Shown: positions 1 to 9,500 of the stretch, piece by piece
How the letters are laid out: each line of letters begins with the position of its first letter
How positions within the stretch are numbered: position 1 is the first letter of the stretch
From: Paracoccaceae bacterium
Lineage (GTDB): Bacteria; Pseudomonadota; Alphaproteobacteria; Rhodobacterales; Rhodobacteraceae
DNA length: 64,000 nucleotides
Direction of reading: 5' to 3'
Assembly (NCBI GenBank): GCA_020622085.1
Contig: JAHRYM010000001.1
Span: forward strand, 619,117 to 683,116
Made by a program: the position numbers and the translations under genes
The notes under the pieces: generated by a model
What the model was told of the DNA's origin: nothing
The model's database searches: none
What the model saw: the letters and a program-made list of their open reading frames with translations, nothing else

Positions 1-35
1 AGCAGGGCCGAGGTGTAGATGGCGCTGCCGGTCAT
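1..35 (-). CDS. possible 5' end of an unidentified gene downstream of pfkB
   Basis: On the minus strand an ATG (33-35) opens a frame reading MTGSAIYTSAL up to the window edge, about 30 bases beyond the pfkB stop. It could be the next gene of the same transcription unit. Only eleven codons are visible and no strong ribosome binding site precedes them, so no family can be named and the call is tentative. Confidence 0.25.
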   Translation of the reverse strand, partial: MTGSAIYTSAL

Positions 36-67
36 CAAGACTTGACTTGCGCGTTGTTTCTTCTGGG

Positions 68-1042
68 TCAGATTTCGGAGATTGTGCAGAGCGGCGTGAG
101 GCGCAGCACTTCCTCGCGGATGCAAAGGCACGTGGCTTCGGTCGTCACGGCGGAGGCGGCAGCGGCAACGCCGGTGCGGAGCGCATCGGCAAGCGGGGCG
201 CCGCCCGCCAGTGCCAGAACGAAGGCGCCGGTGAAGCTGTCACCTGCGCCGACCTTGCTCAGCACCTCGACCCGGGGCGAGCCACAATGCAGCCGACCGC
301 CTTCGTGCGCCAGAACCGAGCCGTCGTCGCCCCGCGCCACGATCACGGTCCGGGCCACGCCGCGCGCGACCAGCCCGGCGGCGAAGTCGGCGCTGTCGCG
401 GCGATGCTCAAGGGGGGCGCCCGCAAGTTCGACCGCCTCGGAGGCATCCATGCGCAGGACACGAACCGGCGTGGGGGAGGGGTGCGCGATGACATGGCGC
501 AGCGCAGCGCCCGAGGTATCCAGCACCAGATCCGCCCCCAATGCCGCAAGGTGGTGCGTCAGCGTCAGGGGAAGGCCGTCGGGCACACCGGGGGGCTGGC
601 TTCCCGACATGACCATGATATCGCCCGCCTTGGCGATGTTGAGGACCGCGCGCAGCACGGCATCGGCATCCGCGGACCCCCAGACTGGCCCGGGCATGAC
701 GAAACGGAACTGCCTGCCTGTTGCGCGATCGGTCACCGAGAGGCTTTCGCGGGTTGGCCCCGGGGCAGGCAGGACCACGGGCTCGATCCCGCCCTCGCGC
801 AGCAAGGCCTCGAGCGTGGCACCCGCAGGCCCGCCGGCCACGATCAGCGCCATGCTGTCGCCTCCAAGAATGCGGATGGCGCGGCTGACGTTGATGCCGC
901 CGCCGCCCGGATCCATCTGCGGGGCGTCGCAGCGCAGTTTCGGGCCGGGGATCACATGGTCGGCCGAGGTCGCCAGATCCAGCGCCGGATTGAGCGTGAG
1001 CGTCACCACCCGGCGCGGCACGGGGAGGGGGCCAGAGGCCAT
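68..1042 (-). CDS. pfkB: PfkB-family hexose/phosphohexose kinase
   Basis: A 324-residue cytoplasmic ribokinase-superfamily kinase of the 1-/6-phosphofructokinase subgroup, expected to phosphorylate a phosphohexose with ATP. The N-terminal substrate signature is TLTLNPALD, followed by a GGGGINVSRA glycine-rich motif. The anion-hole and catalytic-base motif VGAGDSFTG lies near residue 268. The ATG at 1042 was chosen over an upstream GTG at 1051 because it forms a TGATG stop/start junction with the preceding metalloprotease gene, which implies translational coupling. Where FruK, LacC and PfkB proteins normally carry a KPN motif this protein reads RMDASE, so its substrate could differ from fructose phosphate. 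Family assignment is firm; the exact substrate is inferred. Confidence 0.85.
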   Translation of the reverse strand: MASGPLPVPRRVVTLTLNPALDLATSADHVIPGPKLRCDAPQMDPGGGGINVSRAIRILGGDSMALIVAGGPAGATLEALLREGGIEPVVLPAPGPTRESLSVTDRATGRQFRFVMPGPVWGSADADAVLRAVLNIAKAGDIMVMSGSQPPGVPDGLPLTLTHHLAALGADLVLDTSGAALRHVIAHPSPTPVRVLRMDASEAVELAGAPLEHRRDSADFAAGLVARGVARTVIVARGDDGSVLAHEGGRLHCGSPRVEVLSKVGAGDSFTGAFVLALAGGAPLADALRTGVAAAASAVTTEATCLCIREEVLRLTPLCTISEI

Positions 1043-1449
1043 CACTCCCACCAGCGGTCGACTTCGGCGATCTGTTCGTCGGTCCAGCCGAAGTGATGCG
1101 CCAGTTCATGGATCAGCACATGCGCCACCAGTTGCCCCAGCGTGACATCGCCGCGTTCGGCCCATTCGTCCAGGATCGGGCGGCGGAACAGCCAGATCGT
1201 GTCGGGCCGGTCCACGGTATCCATCACCGATTTTTCCGTCAGCGGCGTGCCCTCGTAAAGGCCCGTCAGCTCGAAGGGGTTTTCGACGTCGAGTTCCTCG
1301 ATCATCTCGTCCGTGGGAAAATCCTCGACCCTGAGCAGGATGCCCTGCGCGGGGCCGGCGAATGGGCCGGGCAGTTCCGCCAGTGTGCTGCGGGCCAGCC
1401 GGTCGATCGCTTCAAGGTCGGGCGCGGCGCGCCCCAGCCAGTCATCCAT
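1042..1449 (-). CDS. minimal zincin-like metallopeptidase (PF06262 type)
   Basis: A 135-residue protein of the small alphaproteobacterial zincin family. The zinc motif HELAHHFGWTD occupies residues 114-124, giving two histidine ligands, the catalytic Glu115 and a possible third ligand Asp124. There is no signal peptide, so it should be cytoplasmic. Its substrate is unknown. The start ATG is preceded by a good AGGAG-type ribosome binding site; the longer frame upstream overlaps the gltX promoter side and was rejected. It is translated first and its stop overlaps the pfkB start, so the two form a two-gene operon divergent from gltX. Confidence 0.85.
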   Translation of the reverse strand: MDDWLGRAAPDLEAIDRLARSTLAELPGPFAGPAQGILLRVEDFPTDEMIEELDVENPFELTGLYEGTPLTEKSVMDTVDRPDTIWLFRRPILDEWAERGDVTLGQLVAHVLIHELAHHFGWTDEQIAEVDRWWE

Positions 1450-1525
1450 CGCATCTCTCCTGTTCAGGCCCAGATATGGACAAAACCGGCGCCTTGTGAA
1501 AGAGGGGCAGCAACAGGAGACCGCC

Positions 1526-2851
1526 ATGACCGTGACCCGTTTCGCGCCTTCGCCCACCGGCTATATCCATGTGGGCAACCTCCGCACCGCATTGATGAAC
1601 TACCTGATCGCGCGGAAAACCGGGGGAACCTTCATCCTGCGGCTGGACGATACCGACCGCGAGCGGTCGAAACAGGAATATGCCGACGCTCTGATGCAGG
1701 ATCTGGAATGGCTGGGCCTGACCTGGGACCGGCTGGAGCGGCAGTCGGACCGGCTGGGCCGCTATGCGGAAGTCGCGGGCGAGATGCGCGCCTCGGGGCG
1801 GTTCTACGAATGTTTCGAAAGCCCGACCGAACTGGACCTGAAGCGGAAAAAGCAGCTCAACATGGGCCGCCCGCCGGTCTATGACCGGACCAGCCTGAGG
1901 TTGATCCCCGAGGAAAAGCAAAAGCTGCGGGCGGAGGGGCGTGAAGGCTACTGGCGCTTCCTGCTGGAGCAGGAACGGATCGAGTGGAACGACGGCATCA
2001 TCGGGCCGGTGTCCATCGACGCGGCCAGCGTCAGCGACCCGGTGCTGATCCGGGCCGACGGGCAGGTGCTTTATACCTTCGCCTCGTCGGTCGATGACGT
2101 GGACATGGAGGTGACGCATATCGTGCGCGGCGCCGACCATGTGACGAACACCGCGACCCAGATCCAGATCATGCAGGCGATGGGCGGCACGCCGCCCGAG
2201 TTCGCGCACCACAGCCTTCTGACCGGTGCGCAAGGCGAGGAATTGTCCAAGCGGCTGGGCACGCTGAGCTTGCGCGACCTGCGCGCGCAAGGCATCGCTC
2301 CCGAGGCACTGCTGAGCCTGATGGCGCGGCTGGGATCGAGCCAGCCGGTCGCCCTGCGCCTGACGCTGGATGAACTGGCCGATGGGTTTGACGTGTCGCA
2401 GTTCGGCACCGCGCCCACCAAGTTCAACGCTGACGATCTGCTGCCGCTGACGCGGGAGCGCAACCAGGCGCTGCCCTTCGCCTCGGTCCGTGACCGGATC
2501 GCGGGTCTTGGCGTGCCCGATGCGCTGGCGGAACAGTTCTGGCGCGTCATGTCGGCCAATATCACCTTTCTTGACGACCTTGGCCCCTGGTGGGCGCTGT
2601 GCCGTGACGGGGCCGAGCCGCTGATCGAGCCGGGCGACGAGGATTTCGTGGCGCAGGCGATGGCGATGTTGCCCGCGCCGCCGTTCACCGACGCAACCTG
2701 GTCAAGCTGGACCGACGCGGTGAAACAGGCGACGGGCCGCAAGGGCAAGGCGCTGTTCATGCCGCTGCGCAAGGCCGTGACCGGCATGCCGAGCGGACCC
2801 GAGATGATGGACCTGATGCCCCTGTTGCAGAAGGTCCGCGCCAAGGGCTGA
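1526..2851 (+). CDS. gltX: glutamate--tRNA ligase
   Basis: A 441-residue class I aminoacyl-tRNA synthetase that charges tRNA-Glu. The HIGH-type motif IHVGN lies at residues 14-18, right after FAPSPTG, and the KMSKS-type loop is ELSKR at 239-243. At 441 residues it is a little shorter than the E. coli enzyme, as is usual for the second of two GluRS paralogues in alphaproteobacteria. Such paralogues can be non-discriminating and also mischarge tRNA-Gln, but this cannot be decided from sequence alone. The ATG at 1526 follows CAACAGGAGA; the in-frame extension upstream overlaps the divergent gene and is not conserved in character. Confidence 0.95.
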   Translation: MTVTRFAPSPTGYIHVGNLRTALMNYLIARKTGGTFILRLDDTDRERSKQEYADALMQDLEWLGLTWDRLERQSDRLGRYAEVAGEMRASGRFYECFESPTELDLKRKKQLNMGRPPVYDRTSLRLIPEEKQKLRAEGREGYWRFLLEQERIEWNDGIIGPVSIDAASVSDPVLIRADGQVLYTFASSVDDVDMEVTHIVRGADHVTNTATQIQIMQAMGGTPPEFAHHSLLTGAQGEELSKRLGTLSLRDLRAQGIAPEALLSLMARLGSSQPVALRLTLDELADGFDVSQFGTAPTKFNADDLLPLTRERNQALPFASVRDRIAGLGVPDALAEQFWRVMSANITFLDDLGPWWALCRDGAEPLIEPGDEDFVAQAMAMLPAPPFTDATWSSWTDAVKQATGRKGKALFMPLRKAVTGMPSGPEMMDLMPLLQKVRAKG

Positions 2852-3010
2852 GGTGGTACCGGCAGCGGTGCGGAGCCTGCCTGCCACGTGACCGGCGGAG
2901 TATCCTATTCCTTCGGGCGCCGGCGAGCCGTGAGGGCGGCGAAAATCCGTATCCTATTGTATACCCTCTGGACAGAAGGGGGCCTGACGCGCTAACCAGA
3001 CTGCGTCAGG
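2852..3010 (+). promoter_or_regulatory. leader upstream of the glycine riboswitch
   Basis: No gene is visible between gltX and the riboswitch. The stretch holds two copies of TATCCTATT (2901-2909 and 2950-2958), the second continuing into TGTATAC, a plausible minus-10 area. It also holds an inverted repeat CCTGACG (2983-2989) / CGTCAGG (3004-3010) directly before the first aptamer. GGACAGAAGGGGG at 2970-2982 resembles the closing segment of the second glycine aptamer. No convincing minus-35 hexamer was found. Confidence 0.4.
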
Positions 3011-3190
3011 ATCGGGAGAATCCGGCTGGGAAACCAAGTCGGTGCCGAAGGAGCAACCGCCCCGGTAAACTCTCAGGCGCAAGGACCGACCTGGCGAAGA
3101 AACTCTGGAGAGTGGCCGGGAACGGCCCGCCGAAGGGATAATGATCTCAGGCGCCCGGGCCGTAACGGCGGCGGGCATGGACAGAGGGGG
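3011..3190 (+). promoter_or_regulatory. tandem glycine riboswitch
   Basis: Two adjacent glycine aptamers. The first opens at GGGAGA (3014), carries the conserved GCCGAAGGAGCAACCGCCC core and closes with AACTCTCAGGC...AAGGACCG. The second starts at CTCTGGAGAG (about 3104), contains CCGCCGAAGGGATAATGATC, then TCTCAGGCGC, and ends at GGACAGAGGGGG (3179-3190). These are the standard conserved blocks of the gcvT element. In most bacteria glycine binding turns on expression of the cleavage system; no terminator or clear anti-ribosome-binding-site helix was traced here, so the output mechanism is open. Confidence 0.93.
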
Positions 3191-3267
3191 CATCGGGAGG
3201 ACAGGCATCGGGCCTGACCACAAACGATGCCGGGGCTTCCAGAACCGGCGTGGAAAGAGGGGGCGGC

Positions 3268-4395
3268 ATGACCGACCTGAAACGCACGGGTCTTTACGAT
3301 CTGCATCTGCGGCTGGGTGCCAAGATGGTGCCGTTTGCGGGCTACGAGATGCCCGTGCAATATCCGACGGGCGTCCTGAAGGAACACCTGCACACGCGCA
3401 GCGCGGCGGGCCTGTTCGACGTGGGCCACATGGGGCAGGTGATCCTGCGGGCGCGTTCGGCTCGGATCGAGGATGCCGCGCTGGCGCTGGAACGGCTGGT
3501 GCCGGTCGATGTGCTGAGCCTTGGGGTCAATCGCCAGCGCTATGCGATGTTCACCAATGATGCGGGCGGGATTCTGGATGACCTGATGGTGGCCAACCGT
3601 GGCGATCACCTTTTCCTGGTGGTCAACGCCGGCTGCAAGGTGCAGGACGTGGCGCATCTGAAAGCGCATCTGTCGGGAGATTGCGAGGTGACGGAAATCA
3701 CCGATCGCGGGCTTCTGGCGTTGCAGGGGCCGGGGGCAGAGGCGGCGCTTGCAGCCTTGGTGCCGGGTGCGGCGGCGATGCGGTTCATGGATGTGGGGAT
3801 CTTCGATTGGCAGGGCGTGGATCTGTGGATCTCGCGTTCCGGCTACACGGGTGAGGATGGCTACGAGATTTCGGTGCCCGACGCCAAGGCCGTGGCACTG
3901 GCCGAGGCGCTGCTGGCCCAGCCCGGCGTGGCGCCCATCGGGCTTGGCGCGCGCGACAGCCTGCGGCTGGAGGCGGGGATGTGCCTTTACGGCCATGACA
4001 TCGACACCACGACGACTCCGGTCGAGGCGAACCTGACCTGGGCCATCCAGAAGGCCCGCCGTGCGGGTGGCGCGCGCGACGGCGGCTTCCCCGGCGCCGG
4101 GCGTATCCTGGGCGAACTGGCGGCGGGCGCATCGCGCCGCCGCGTCGGCCTGCGCCCCGAGGGCCGTGCGCCGATGCGCGAAGGCGTGGCGCTTTTCGAT
4201 GCCGCCGAAGGCGGAGCGCAGATCGGCGTGATCTGTTCGGGCGGCTTCGGGCCGTCGATCGAGGGGCCGATGGCCATGGCCTATCTGCCATCCTCGCTGA
4301 AAGAGGGTGACACGGTCTGGGGCGATCTGCGCGGCAGGCGCGTGGTCGCCGTCGTCAGTCCGACGCCTTTCCATCCGACAAACTACAAACGTTGA
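3268..4395 (+). CDS. gcvT: glycine cleavage system aminomethyltransferase (T protein)
   Basis: A 375-residue T protein that moves the C1 unit from the aminomethyl-lipoyl H protein to tetrahydrofolate and releases ammonia. Recognisable blocks are VPFAGYEMPVQY near the N terminus, LFDVGHMGQV, the folate-site region SRSGYTGEDGYEIS and the C-terminal barrel ending in PFHPTNYKR. The ATG at 3268 was chosen over a start 18 bases upstream because the purine-rich AAAGAGGGGG is then placed as a ribosome binding site. It is the first gene of gcvTHP, 77 bases downstream of the glycine riboswitch. Confidence 0.96.
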   Translation: MTDLKRTGLYDLHLRLGAKMVPFAGYEMPVQYPTGVLKEHLHTRSAAGLFDVGHMGQVILRARSARIEDAALALERLVPVDVLSLGVNRQRYAMFTNDAGGILDDLMVANRGDHLFLVVNAGCKVQDVAHLKAHLSGDCEVTEITDRGLLALQGPGAEAALAALVPGAAAMRFMDVGIFDWQGVDLWISRSGYTGEDGYEISVPDAKAVALAEALLAQPGVAPIGLGARDSLRLEAGMCLYGHDIDTTTTPVEANLTWAIQKARRAGGARDGGFPGAGRILGELAAGASRRRVGLRPEGRAPMREGVALFDAAEGGAQIGVICSGGFGPSIEGPMAMAYLPSSLKEGDTVWGDLRGRRVVAVVSPTPFHPTNYKR

Positions 4396-4410
4396 TCCAG
4401 CAAGGGACAC

Positions 4411-4776
4411 ATGACCATGAAATTCACCGAAGAACACGAATGGCTGAAGGTTGAGGGCGATCTGGTGGTGGTGGGCATCACCGAACACGCCGCCGAAGCG
4501 CTGGGCGACGTCGTCTTCGTCGACCTGAAGGACGCAGGCATGACCGTGTCGAAGGGCGACGAGGTGGCGGTGATCGAATCCGTCAAGGCGGCGTCTGACA
4601 TCCTGGCACCCCTTGATGGCGAGGTGGTCGAGGTGAACCCGGCGCTTGGCGACAACCCTTCGCTGGTCAACGAGGATCCGATGGGCAAGGCCTGGTTCTT
4701 CAAGATGAAGATCGCCGACCTGTCGGCACTGGACGCCTACATGGACGAGGACGCCTACAAGGCGCTGATCGGTTGA
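4411..4776 (+). CDS. gcvH: glycine cleavage system H protein
   Basis: A 121-residue lipoyl carrier that shuttles the aminomethyl group between P, T and L proteins. The lipoylation site is Lys59 in the motif [17 protein letters not shown] at the N terminus and KAWFFKMK near the C terminus are typical. It lies 15 bases after gcvT and 7 bases before gcvP in the same operon. ATG codons at 4411 and 4417 are both possible; the first has AAGGGAC upstream. Confidence 0.97.
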   Translation: MTMKFTEEHEWLKVEGDLVVVGITEHAAEALGDVVFVDLKDAGMTVSKGDEVAVIESVKAASDILAPLDGEVVEVNPALGDNPSLVNEDPMGKAWFFKMKIADLSALDAYMDEDAYKALIG

Positions 4777-4783
4777 TCCTGCC

Positions 4784-7624
4784 ATGACCTATACTCCCAC
4801 AACCTACGATCCCTACGATTTCGCCAACCGCCGCCACATCGGCCCTTCGCCGGCCGAAATGGCCGAGATGCTGAAGGCGGTGGGGACGCCCACGCTGGAG
4901 GTGCTGATCGACGAGACGATCCCCGCCTCGATCCGCCAGCCCAGGGGGTTGGATTGGGCGCCCCTGTCGGAACACGAGCTTCTGGCGAAGCTTCGGGCGG
5001 TGGCGGACAAGAACCGCGTGATGACCAGCCTGATCGGGCAGGGCTACTACGGCACGGTCACGCCGCCGGCGATCCAGCGCAACATCCTGGAAAACCCGGC
5101 CTGGTATACGGCCTATACGCCCTACCAGCCGGAAATCGCCCAAGGTCGGCTTGAGGCGCTTCTGAACTTCCAGACGATGATCGTCGATCTGACGGCGCTG
5201 CCGGTGGCCAATGCCTCGCTTCTGGATGAAGGCACGGCGGCGGCGGAAGCCATGACGATGGCGCAGCGCGTGGCCAAGTCGAAGGCAGGTGCCTTCTTCG
5301 TGGACGAACATTGCCATCCGCAGACGATCGAGGTGATCCGCACCCGCGCCAAGCCGATCGGGATCGAGGTGATCGTTGCCGCGCCCGAGGATATGGATCC
5401 GACCGCCGTCTTCGGCGCGATCTTCCAGTATCCGGGCACCTGGGGCGACGTGCGCGACCTGAGCCCCTGGATCGAGCGGCTTCATGCCGCCGGTGCGGTG
5501 GCGACGGTGGCGACCGACCTTCTGGCGCTGATGATGCTGAAGGCTCCGGGCGAGATGGGTGCCGACATCGCCGTGGGCTCAAGCCAGCGGTTCGGCGTGT
5601 CGATGGGCTATGGCGGGCCGCATGCGGCCTTCATGTCCTGCCGCGACGAATACAAGCGGTCAATGCCCGGCCGGATCGTCGGCGTGTCGATCGATTCGCA
5701 TGGCAACAAGGCCTATCGCCTCAGCCTCCAGACCCGCGAACAGCACATCCGCCGCGAAAAGGCCACTTCGAACGTCTGCACGGCGCAGGCGCTTCTGGCG
5801 GTCATGGCGAGCATGTATGCGGTGTTCCACGGGCCGAAGGGGCTGCGCGCGATTGCCGAAAGGGTGCATGGCTTTACCGTGCGCCTGAACAAGGCGCTGC
5901 GCGATGCCGGTGCGACGCTGCCGCAAAAGCACTTCTTCGACACGATCACCGTCAACGTGGGCGTGGGGCAGGCGGGCATTCTGGCTGCCGCGCGGGCCGA
6001 AGGGTTGAACTTCCGCAAGGTCGGCCACGACCATGTCGGGATCAGCCTTGACGAGACGACGAACGAAGACGTGCTGATCCGCGTCCTGCGCGCCTTCGGC
6101 ATCCACGAGGCGCCTCCGGCGGCGGCCGAGGTGGGCTTCCCCGAAGCGATGCTGCGCACCTCCGAGGTGCTGACCCATCCGGTCTTCCACATGAACCGGG
6201 CGGAATCCGAGATGATGCGCTACATGCGCCGCCTGTCGGACCGTGACCTGGCGCTGGACCGGGCGATGATCCCGTTGGGGTCGTGCACGATGAAGTTGAA
6301 TGCCGCGGCCGAGATGGAGCCGATCACCTGGCCGAAATTCGCCACGCTGCATCCCTTCGTCCCCGTCGATCAGGCGGCGGGCTATACGGAAATGGTCAGC
6401 GATCTGAGCGCGAAGCTTTGCGCGATCACCGGCTATGACGCGTTTTCCATGCAGCCGAATTCCGGCGCGCAAGGGGAATATGCCGGGCTACTGACGATCC
6501 TCGCCTATCACCGGGCCAATGGGGACACGCAGCGCAAGATCTGCCTGATCCCCACCTCGGCGCATGGCACGAACCCGGCGTCGGCGCAGATGGCGGGGAT
6601 GAAGGTGGTCGTCGTCGCCTCGACCGCGACGGGGGATGTCGATCTGGACGACTTCCGCGCCAAGGCGGCGGCGGCGGGGGATACGCTGGCGGCCTGCATG
6701 ATCACCTACCCCTCGACCCATGGGGTGTTTGAAGAAACCGTGCGCGAGGTCTGCGAGATCACGCACAAGCATGGCGGGCAGGTCTATATCGACGGGGCGA
6801 ACATGAACGCCATGGTCGGGTTGGTGCAGCCCGGCGCGATCGGCGGCGATGTGAGCCACCTGAACCTGCACAAGACCTTCGCCATCCCGCATGGCGGCGG
6901 CGGACCGGGCATGGGACCGATCGGCGTGAAGGCCCATCTGGCGCCCTACCTGCCGGGCCATCCGATGACCGGCGGACTTGAAGGGCCGGTCAGCGCGGCG
7001 CCCTACGGCAGCGCCTCGATCCTGCTCATCAGCTGGGCTTACTGCCTGATGATGGGCGGCGAGGGGCTGACGCAGGCGACGAAGGTGGCGATCCTCAACG
7101 CCAACTACATCGCGGCGCGGTTGAAGGCGGCCTATCCGATCCTGTTCATGGGCAACCGTGGCCGGGTGGCGCATGAATGCATCCTGGACACCCGGCCCTT
7201 CGCAGAGGCCGGGGTGACGGTGGATGACATCGCCAAGCGGCTGATCGACAACGGCTTCCACGCCCCCACGATGAGTTGGCCCGTCGCGGGCACGCTGATG
7301 GTGGAGCCGACGGAATCCGAAACCAAGGCCGAAATCGACCGCTTCATCACCGCGATGATGGCGATCCGGGCCGAGATCAAGGATGTCGAGAACGGCACGA
7401 TCAGCGCCGAAGACAGCCCGCTGCGCCATGCGCCCCACACGGTCGAGGATCTGGTTGCCGACTGGACCCGCGCCTATTCGCGCGAACAGGGCTGCTTCCC
7501 GCCGGCCTCGTTCCGGGTCGACAAGTACTGGCCGCCGGTCGGCCGGGTGGACAACGTCTATGGCGACCGCCACCTGATCTGCACCTGCCCGCCGATCGAG
7601 GCCTACATGGACGCTGCCGAGTAA
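4784..7624 (+). CDS. gcvP: glycine dehydrogenase (decarboxylating), P protein
   Basis: A 946-residue single-chain P protein, which decarboxylates glycine with pyridoxal phosphate and loads the aminomethyl group on GcvH. The N-terminal half begins [11 protein letters not shown] and contains the typical YYGT and QYPG blocks. The C-terminal half carries the PLP lysine, Lys697, in [18 protein letters not shown]. Its length equals the fused form rather than the split GcvPA/GcvPB form. It ends the operon, and a strong intrinsic terminator follows six bases after the stop codon. Confidence 0.97.
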   Translation: MTYTPTTYDPYDFANRRHIGPSPAEMAEMLKAVGTPTLEVLIDETIPASIRQPRGLDWAPLSEHELLAKLRAVADKNRVMTSLIGQGYYGTVTPPAIQRNILENPAWYTAYTPYQPEIAQGRLEALLNFQTMIVDLTALPVANASLLDEGTAAAEAMTMAQRVAKSKAGAFFVDEHCHPQTIEVIRTRAKPIGIEVIVAAPEDMDPTAVFGAIFQYPGTWGDVRDLSPWIERLHAAGAVATVATDLLALMMLKAPGEMGADIAVGSSQRFGVSMGYGGPHAAFMSCRDEYKRSMPGRIVGVSIDSHGNKAYRLSLQTREQHIRREKATSNVCTAQALLAVMASMYAVFHGPKGLRAIAERVHGFTVRLNKALRDAGATLPQKHFFDTITVNVGVGQAGILAAARAEGLNFRKVGHDHVGISLDETTNEDVLIRVLRAFGIHEAPPAAAEVGFPEAMLRTSEVLTHPVFHMNRAESEMMRYMRRLSDRDLALDRAMIPLGSCTMKLNAAAEMEPITWPKFATLHPFVPVDQAAGYTEMVSDLSAKLCAITGYDAFSMQPNSGAQGEYAGLLTILAYHRANGDTQRKICLIPTSAHGTNPASAQMAGMKVVVVASTATGDVDLDDFRAKAAAAGDTLAACMITYPSTHGVFEETVREVCEITHKHGGQVYIDGANMNAMVGLVQPGAIGGDVSHLNLHKTFAIPHGGGGPGMGPIGVKAHLAPYLPGHPMTGGLEGPVSAAPYGSASILLISWAYCLMMGGEGLTQATKVAILNANYIAARLKAAYPILFMGNRGRVAHECILDTRPFAEAGVTVDDIAKRLIDNGFHAPTMSWPVAGTLMVEPTESETKAEIDRFITAMMAIRAEIKDVENGTISAEDSPLRHAPHTVEDLVADWTRAYSREQGCFPPASFRVDKYWPPVGRVDNVYGDRHLICTCPPIEAYMDAAE

Positions 7625-7629
7625 CGAAA

Positions 7630-7657
7630 GGCGGGGCTGTGATGGCCCCGCCTTTTT
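7630..7657 (+). terminator. rho-independent terminator of gcvTHP
   Basis: A perfect 8-bp GC stem GGCGGGGC/GCCCCGCC around a TGTGATG loop is followed by five T residues, directly after the gcvP stop. Confidence 0.93.
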
Positions 7658-7727
7658 CCTGTTGGCGGCCTGTGTGTGGCGCGGGGCCTTGCACCGGGGT
7701 TGCCCGGCGTGGCAAAGCGACAGCACC

Positions 7728-8465
7728 ATGACCCAGACACACCGCTCGCCCTTCCTGCGCGGCCTGGCCGCATCGCTGCCCATTGCCTTGGGCTATGCGC
7801 CGATCGCCTTTTCCTTCGGCATCGCGGCCACGCATATCGGCCTCAGCCTTGCCCAGACGGCGGGTTTGTCGCTGATCGTCTATTCGGGGGCGGCGCAGTT
7901 CATGGCACTGGCGATCATCGCAGCGGGTGCATCCTTGCCGGTGGCGGTGCTGACGCTGGTGCTGATCAACCTGCGCCACCTGATCTATGGCCCGACGCTG
8001 ATGCGTGCTGCCCGGCCCAAGGCGCCGCTGAAAATAGCGTGGCTCTGGTCCTTCAGCCTGACGGACGAGGTCTTTGCCGCCGCGCTTGCTGCCTTCAGTC
8101 GTGGGGGCGTGCGGTTTTCGGAAAGCTACATGATCGGGCTTGGCATCGGCGCCTATTCGTCATGGGTCGGCGGGACGGTGCTGGGCGGCCTTGCCGGTGC
8201 AGGGGCGCTTGATGACTTTCCGGCGCTGGCGGCGGGGCTTGGCTTCATGCTGACGGCGCTGTTCCTGGCGCTTCTGCTGGCGATCCTGTCGCCGCGCCAG
8301 ATCCCGGTGATCGCGGTGGCGGGCGTGGTGACGGTGGTTCTGATGCTGACCGCCACGACCGCCGTTGGCATCGTCGGCGGGATGATTGCCGGGGCGCTGA
8401 TGGGAGTGCTCTTGCCCGGTGAAGCGGTCAGGCCAAGAGATGCGGAGGGTGCCGATGCGGTCTGA
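7728..8465 (+). CDS. azlC: branched-chain amino acid exporter large subunit AzlC
   Basis: A 245-residue inner-membrane protein of the AzlC family with at least five hydrophobic segments. Family blocks are LPIALGYAPIAFSFG near the start, VYSGAAQFMAL and NLRHLIYG. AzlC pairs with AzlD to export branched-chain amino acids or analogues. The ATG at 7728 gives the normal N terminus; the in-frame extension upstream reads through the gcvP terminator and was dropped. The end overlaps azlD by 11 bases. Confidence 0.92.
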   Translation: MTQTHRSPFLRGLAASLPIALGYAPIAFSFGIAATHIGLSLAQTAGLSLIVYSGAAQFMALAIIAAGASLPVAVLTLVLINLRHLIYGPTLMRAARPKAPLKIAWLWSFSLTDEVFAAALAAFSRGGVRFSESYMIGLGIGAYSSWVGGTVLGGLAGAGALDDFPALAAGLGFMLTALFLALLLAILSPRQIPVIAVAGVVTVVLMLTATTAVGIVGGMIAGALMGVLLPGEAVRPRDAEGADAV

Positions 8466-8808
8466 TCATGTCCTGTGGCTGACCTTGGCCGTGGGGGCCG
8501 TCACCTGGGCCTTTCGCTACCTGCCCTTGCGCGTGAACCTGACGCGGATGCGGACGGACGGGGCGCTTGCGCGGTTCCTGGCCGCCACCGGGCCGGCCGC
8601 CATCGCCACACTTTTCGTCGCGGCGATCCTGTCGGATGTGCAGGGCGGCGTGACGCCACACAGTTCCTTTGCCGGCCTGAGTCTTCCGCTGCCGCTGGTC
8701 GCCGGGGCGCTGGCCACCGCGGGACTTTGGTTCGTGCGCCATTCGGTGGTGATGGCAACGCTTGGTGGCGCGCTGGCTTACGGCCTGGTCTTCGCGCTGG
8801 TCGCCTGA
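8455..8808 (+). CDS. azlD: AzlD-type small exporter subunit
   Basis: A 117-residue protein with about three to four membrane spans, the small partner of AzlC. The block TWAFRYLPLR early in the chain is typical of AzlD. ATG codons at 8419, 8440 and 8455 are in frame; 8455 was chosen because GGAGGGT lies at the right distance and the product then starts directly at the first membrane helix. It is translationally linked to azlC by overlap. Confidence 0.88.
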   Translation: MRSDHVLWLTLAVGAVTWAFRYLPLRVNLTRMRTDGALARFLAATGPAAIATLFVAAILSDVQGGVTPHSSFAGLSLPLPLVAGALATAGLWFVRHSVVMATLGGALAYGLVFALVA

Positions 8809-8869
8809 CCCTTGCAGCCGGGATGGATGCACCTACATTCAGCAACGTGAATGTGAAGGGATCGCCCAA

Positions 8870-9325
8870 ATGACAAACGCGCATCGTCTGACCTGCCTTG
8901 CCTGCGGGCAACTGAACCGGGTCACCGCCGCCCGCCCCGCAGCGGCGGCCAAATGCGGCACCTGCGGCGCGGCGCTGCTGTCGCCCAAGGTGGCGGCGCT
9001 GGACCTTGCGGTGCATGACAAGGCCAGCCGCAACGATGAACTGCCGCTGATCGTCGACTACTGGGCGCCCTGGTGCGGCCCCTGCCGGATGATGGCGCCC
9101 GAATTCGCCAAGGCGGCGGCCCAGCTTGCCGGCAAGGCGCGCTTTGCCAAGATCAATACCGAAGACCATCCCGCGATCTCGCAGCGGCTTGGCATCCGTG
9201 GGATTCCGCTTCTGATCCTTTGGCAGAACGGGCGCGAGGTCGCGCGCCTGCCGGGCGCCCGCCCCGCCGATCAGATCGCCGATTTCGTCGCATCGAGCGC
9301 CGCTCGCGCCGGCGCCAAAGGCTGA
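8870..9325 (+). CDS. trxC: thioredoxin 2 (TrxC) with N-terminal zinc ribbon
   Basis: A 151-residue cytoplasmic thioredoxin. An N-terminal zinc-binding module with CLAC and CGTC pairs (about residues 9-35) precedes the thioredoxin fold with its active site WCGPC (about residue 67) and the cis-proline loop GIPLL. This two-part architecture is that of TrxC, which reduces protein disulfides and is often oxidant-induced; no OxyR site was identified here. The start is the ATG at 8870; longer frames overlap azlD. Confidence 0.93.
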   Translation: MTNAHRLTCLACGQLNRVTAARPAAAAKCGTCGAALLSPKVAALDLAVHDKASRNDELPLIVDYWAPWCGPCRMMAPEFAKAAAQLAGKARFAKINTEDHPAISQRLGIRGIPLLILWQNGREVARLPGARPADQIADFVASSAARAGAKG

Positions 9326-9383
9326 GCGGCACCGGACCATCCCCGACCTGCGGGATTTTCTTGCAAAGGGCCAGGCGGGCTTC

Positions 9384-9412
9384 TTGACATTGTCGCGCCC
9401 TTCCGCCAAATC
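9384..9412 (+). promoter_or_regulatory. promoter of tRNA-Ala
   Basis: TTGACA (9384-9389), a 17-base spacer and CAAATC (9407-9412) place a start site a few bases before the tRNA at 9425. The minus-35 is perfect, the minus-10 weak, as is common in alphaproteobacterial stable-RNA promoters. Confidence 0.6.
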
Positions 9413-9424
9413 CACCCTCGGTGA

Positions 9425-9500
<76 letters not shown>

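Noticed and set aside
3073-4785. 570-codon minus-strand frame over gcvT-gcvH
   Set aside because: Shadow of the real gcv genes in high-GC DNA; no conserved motif.
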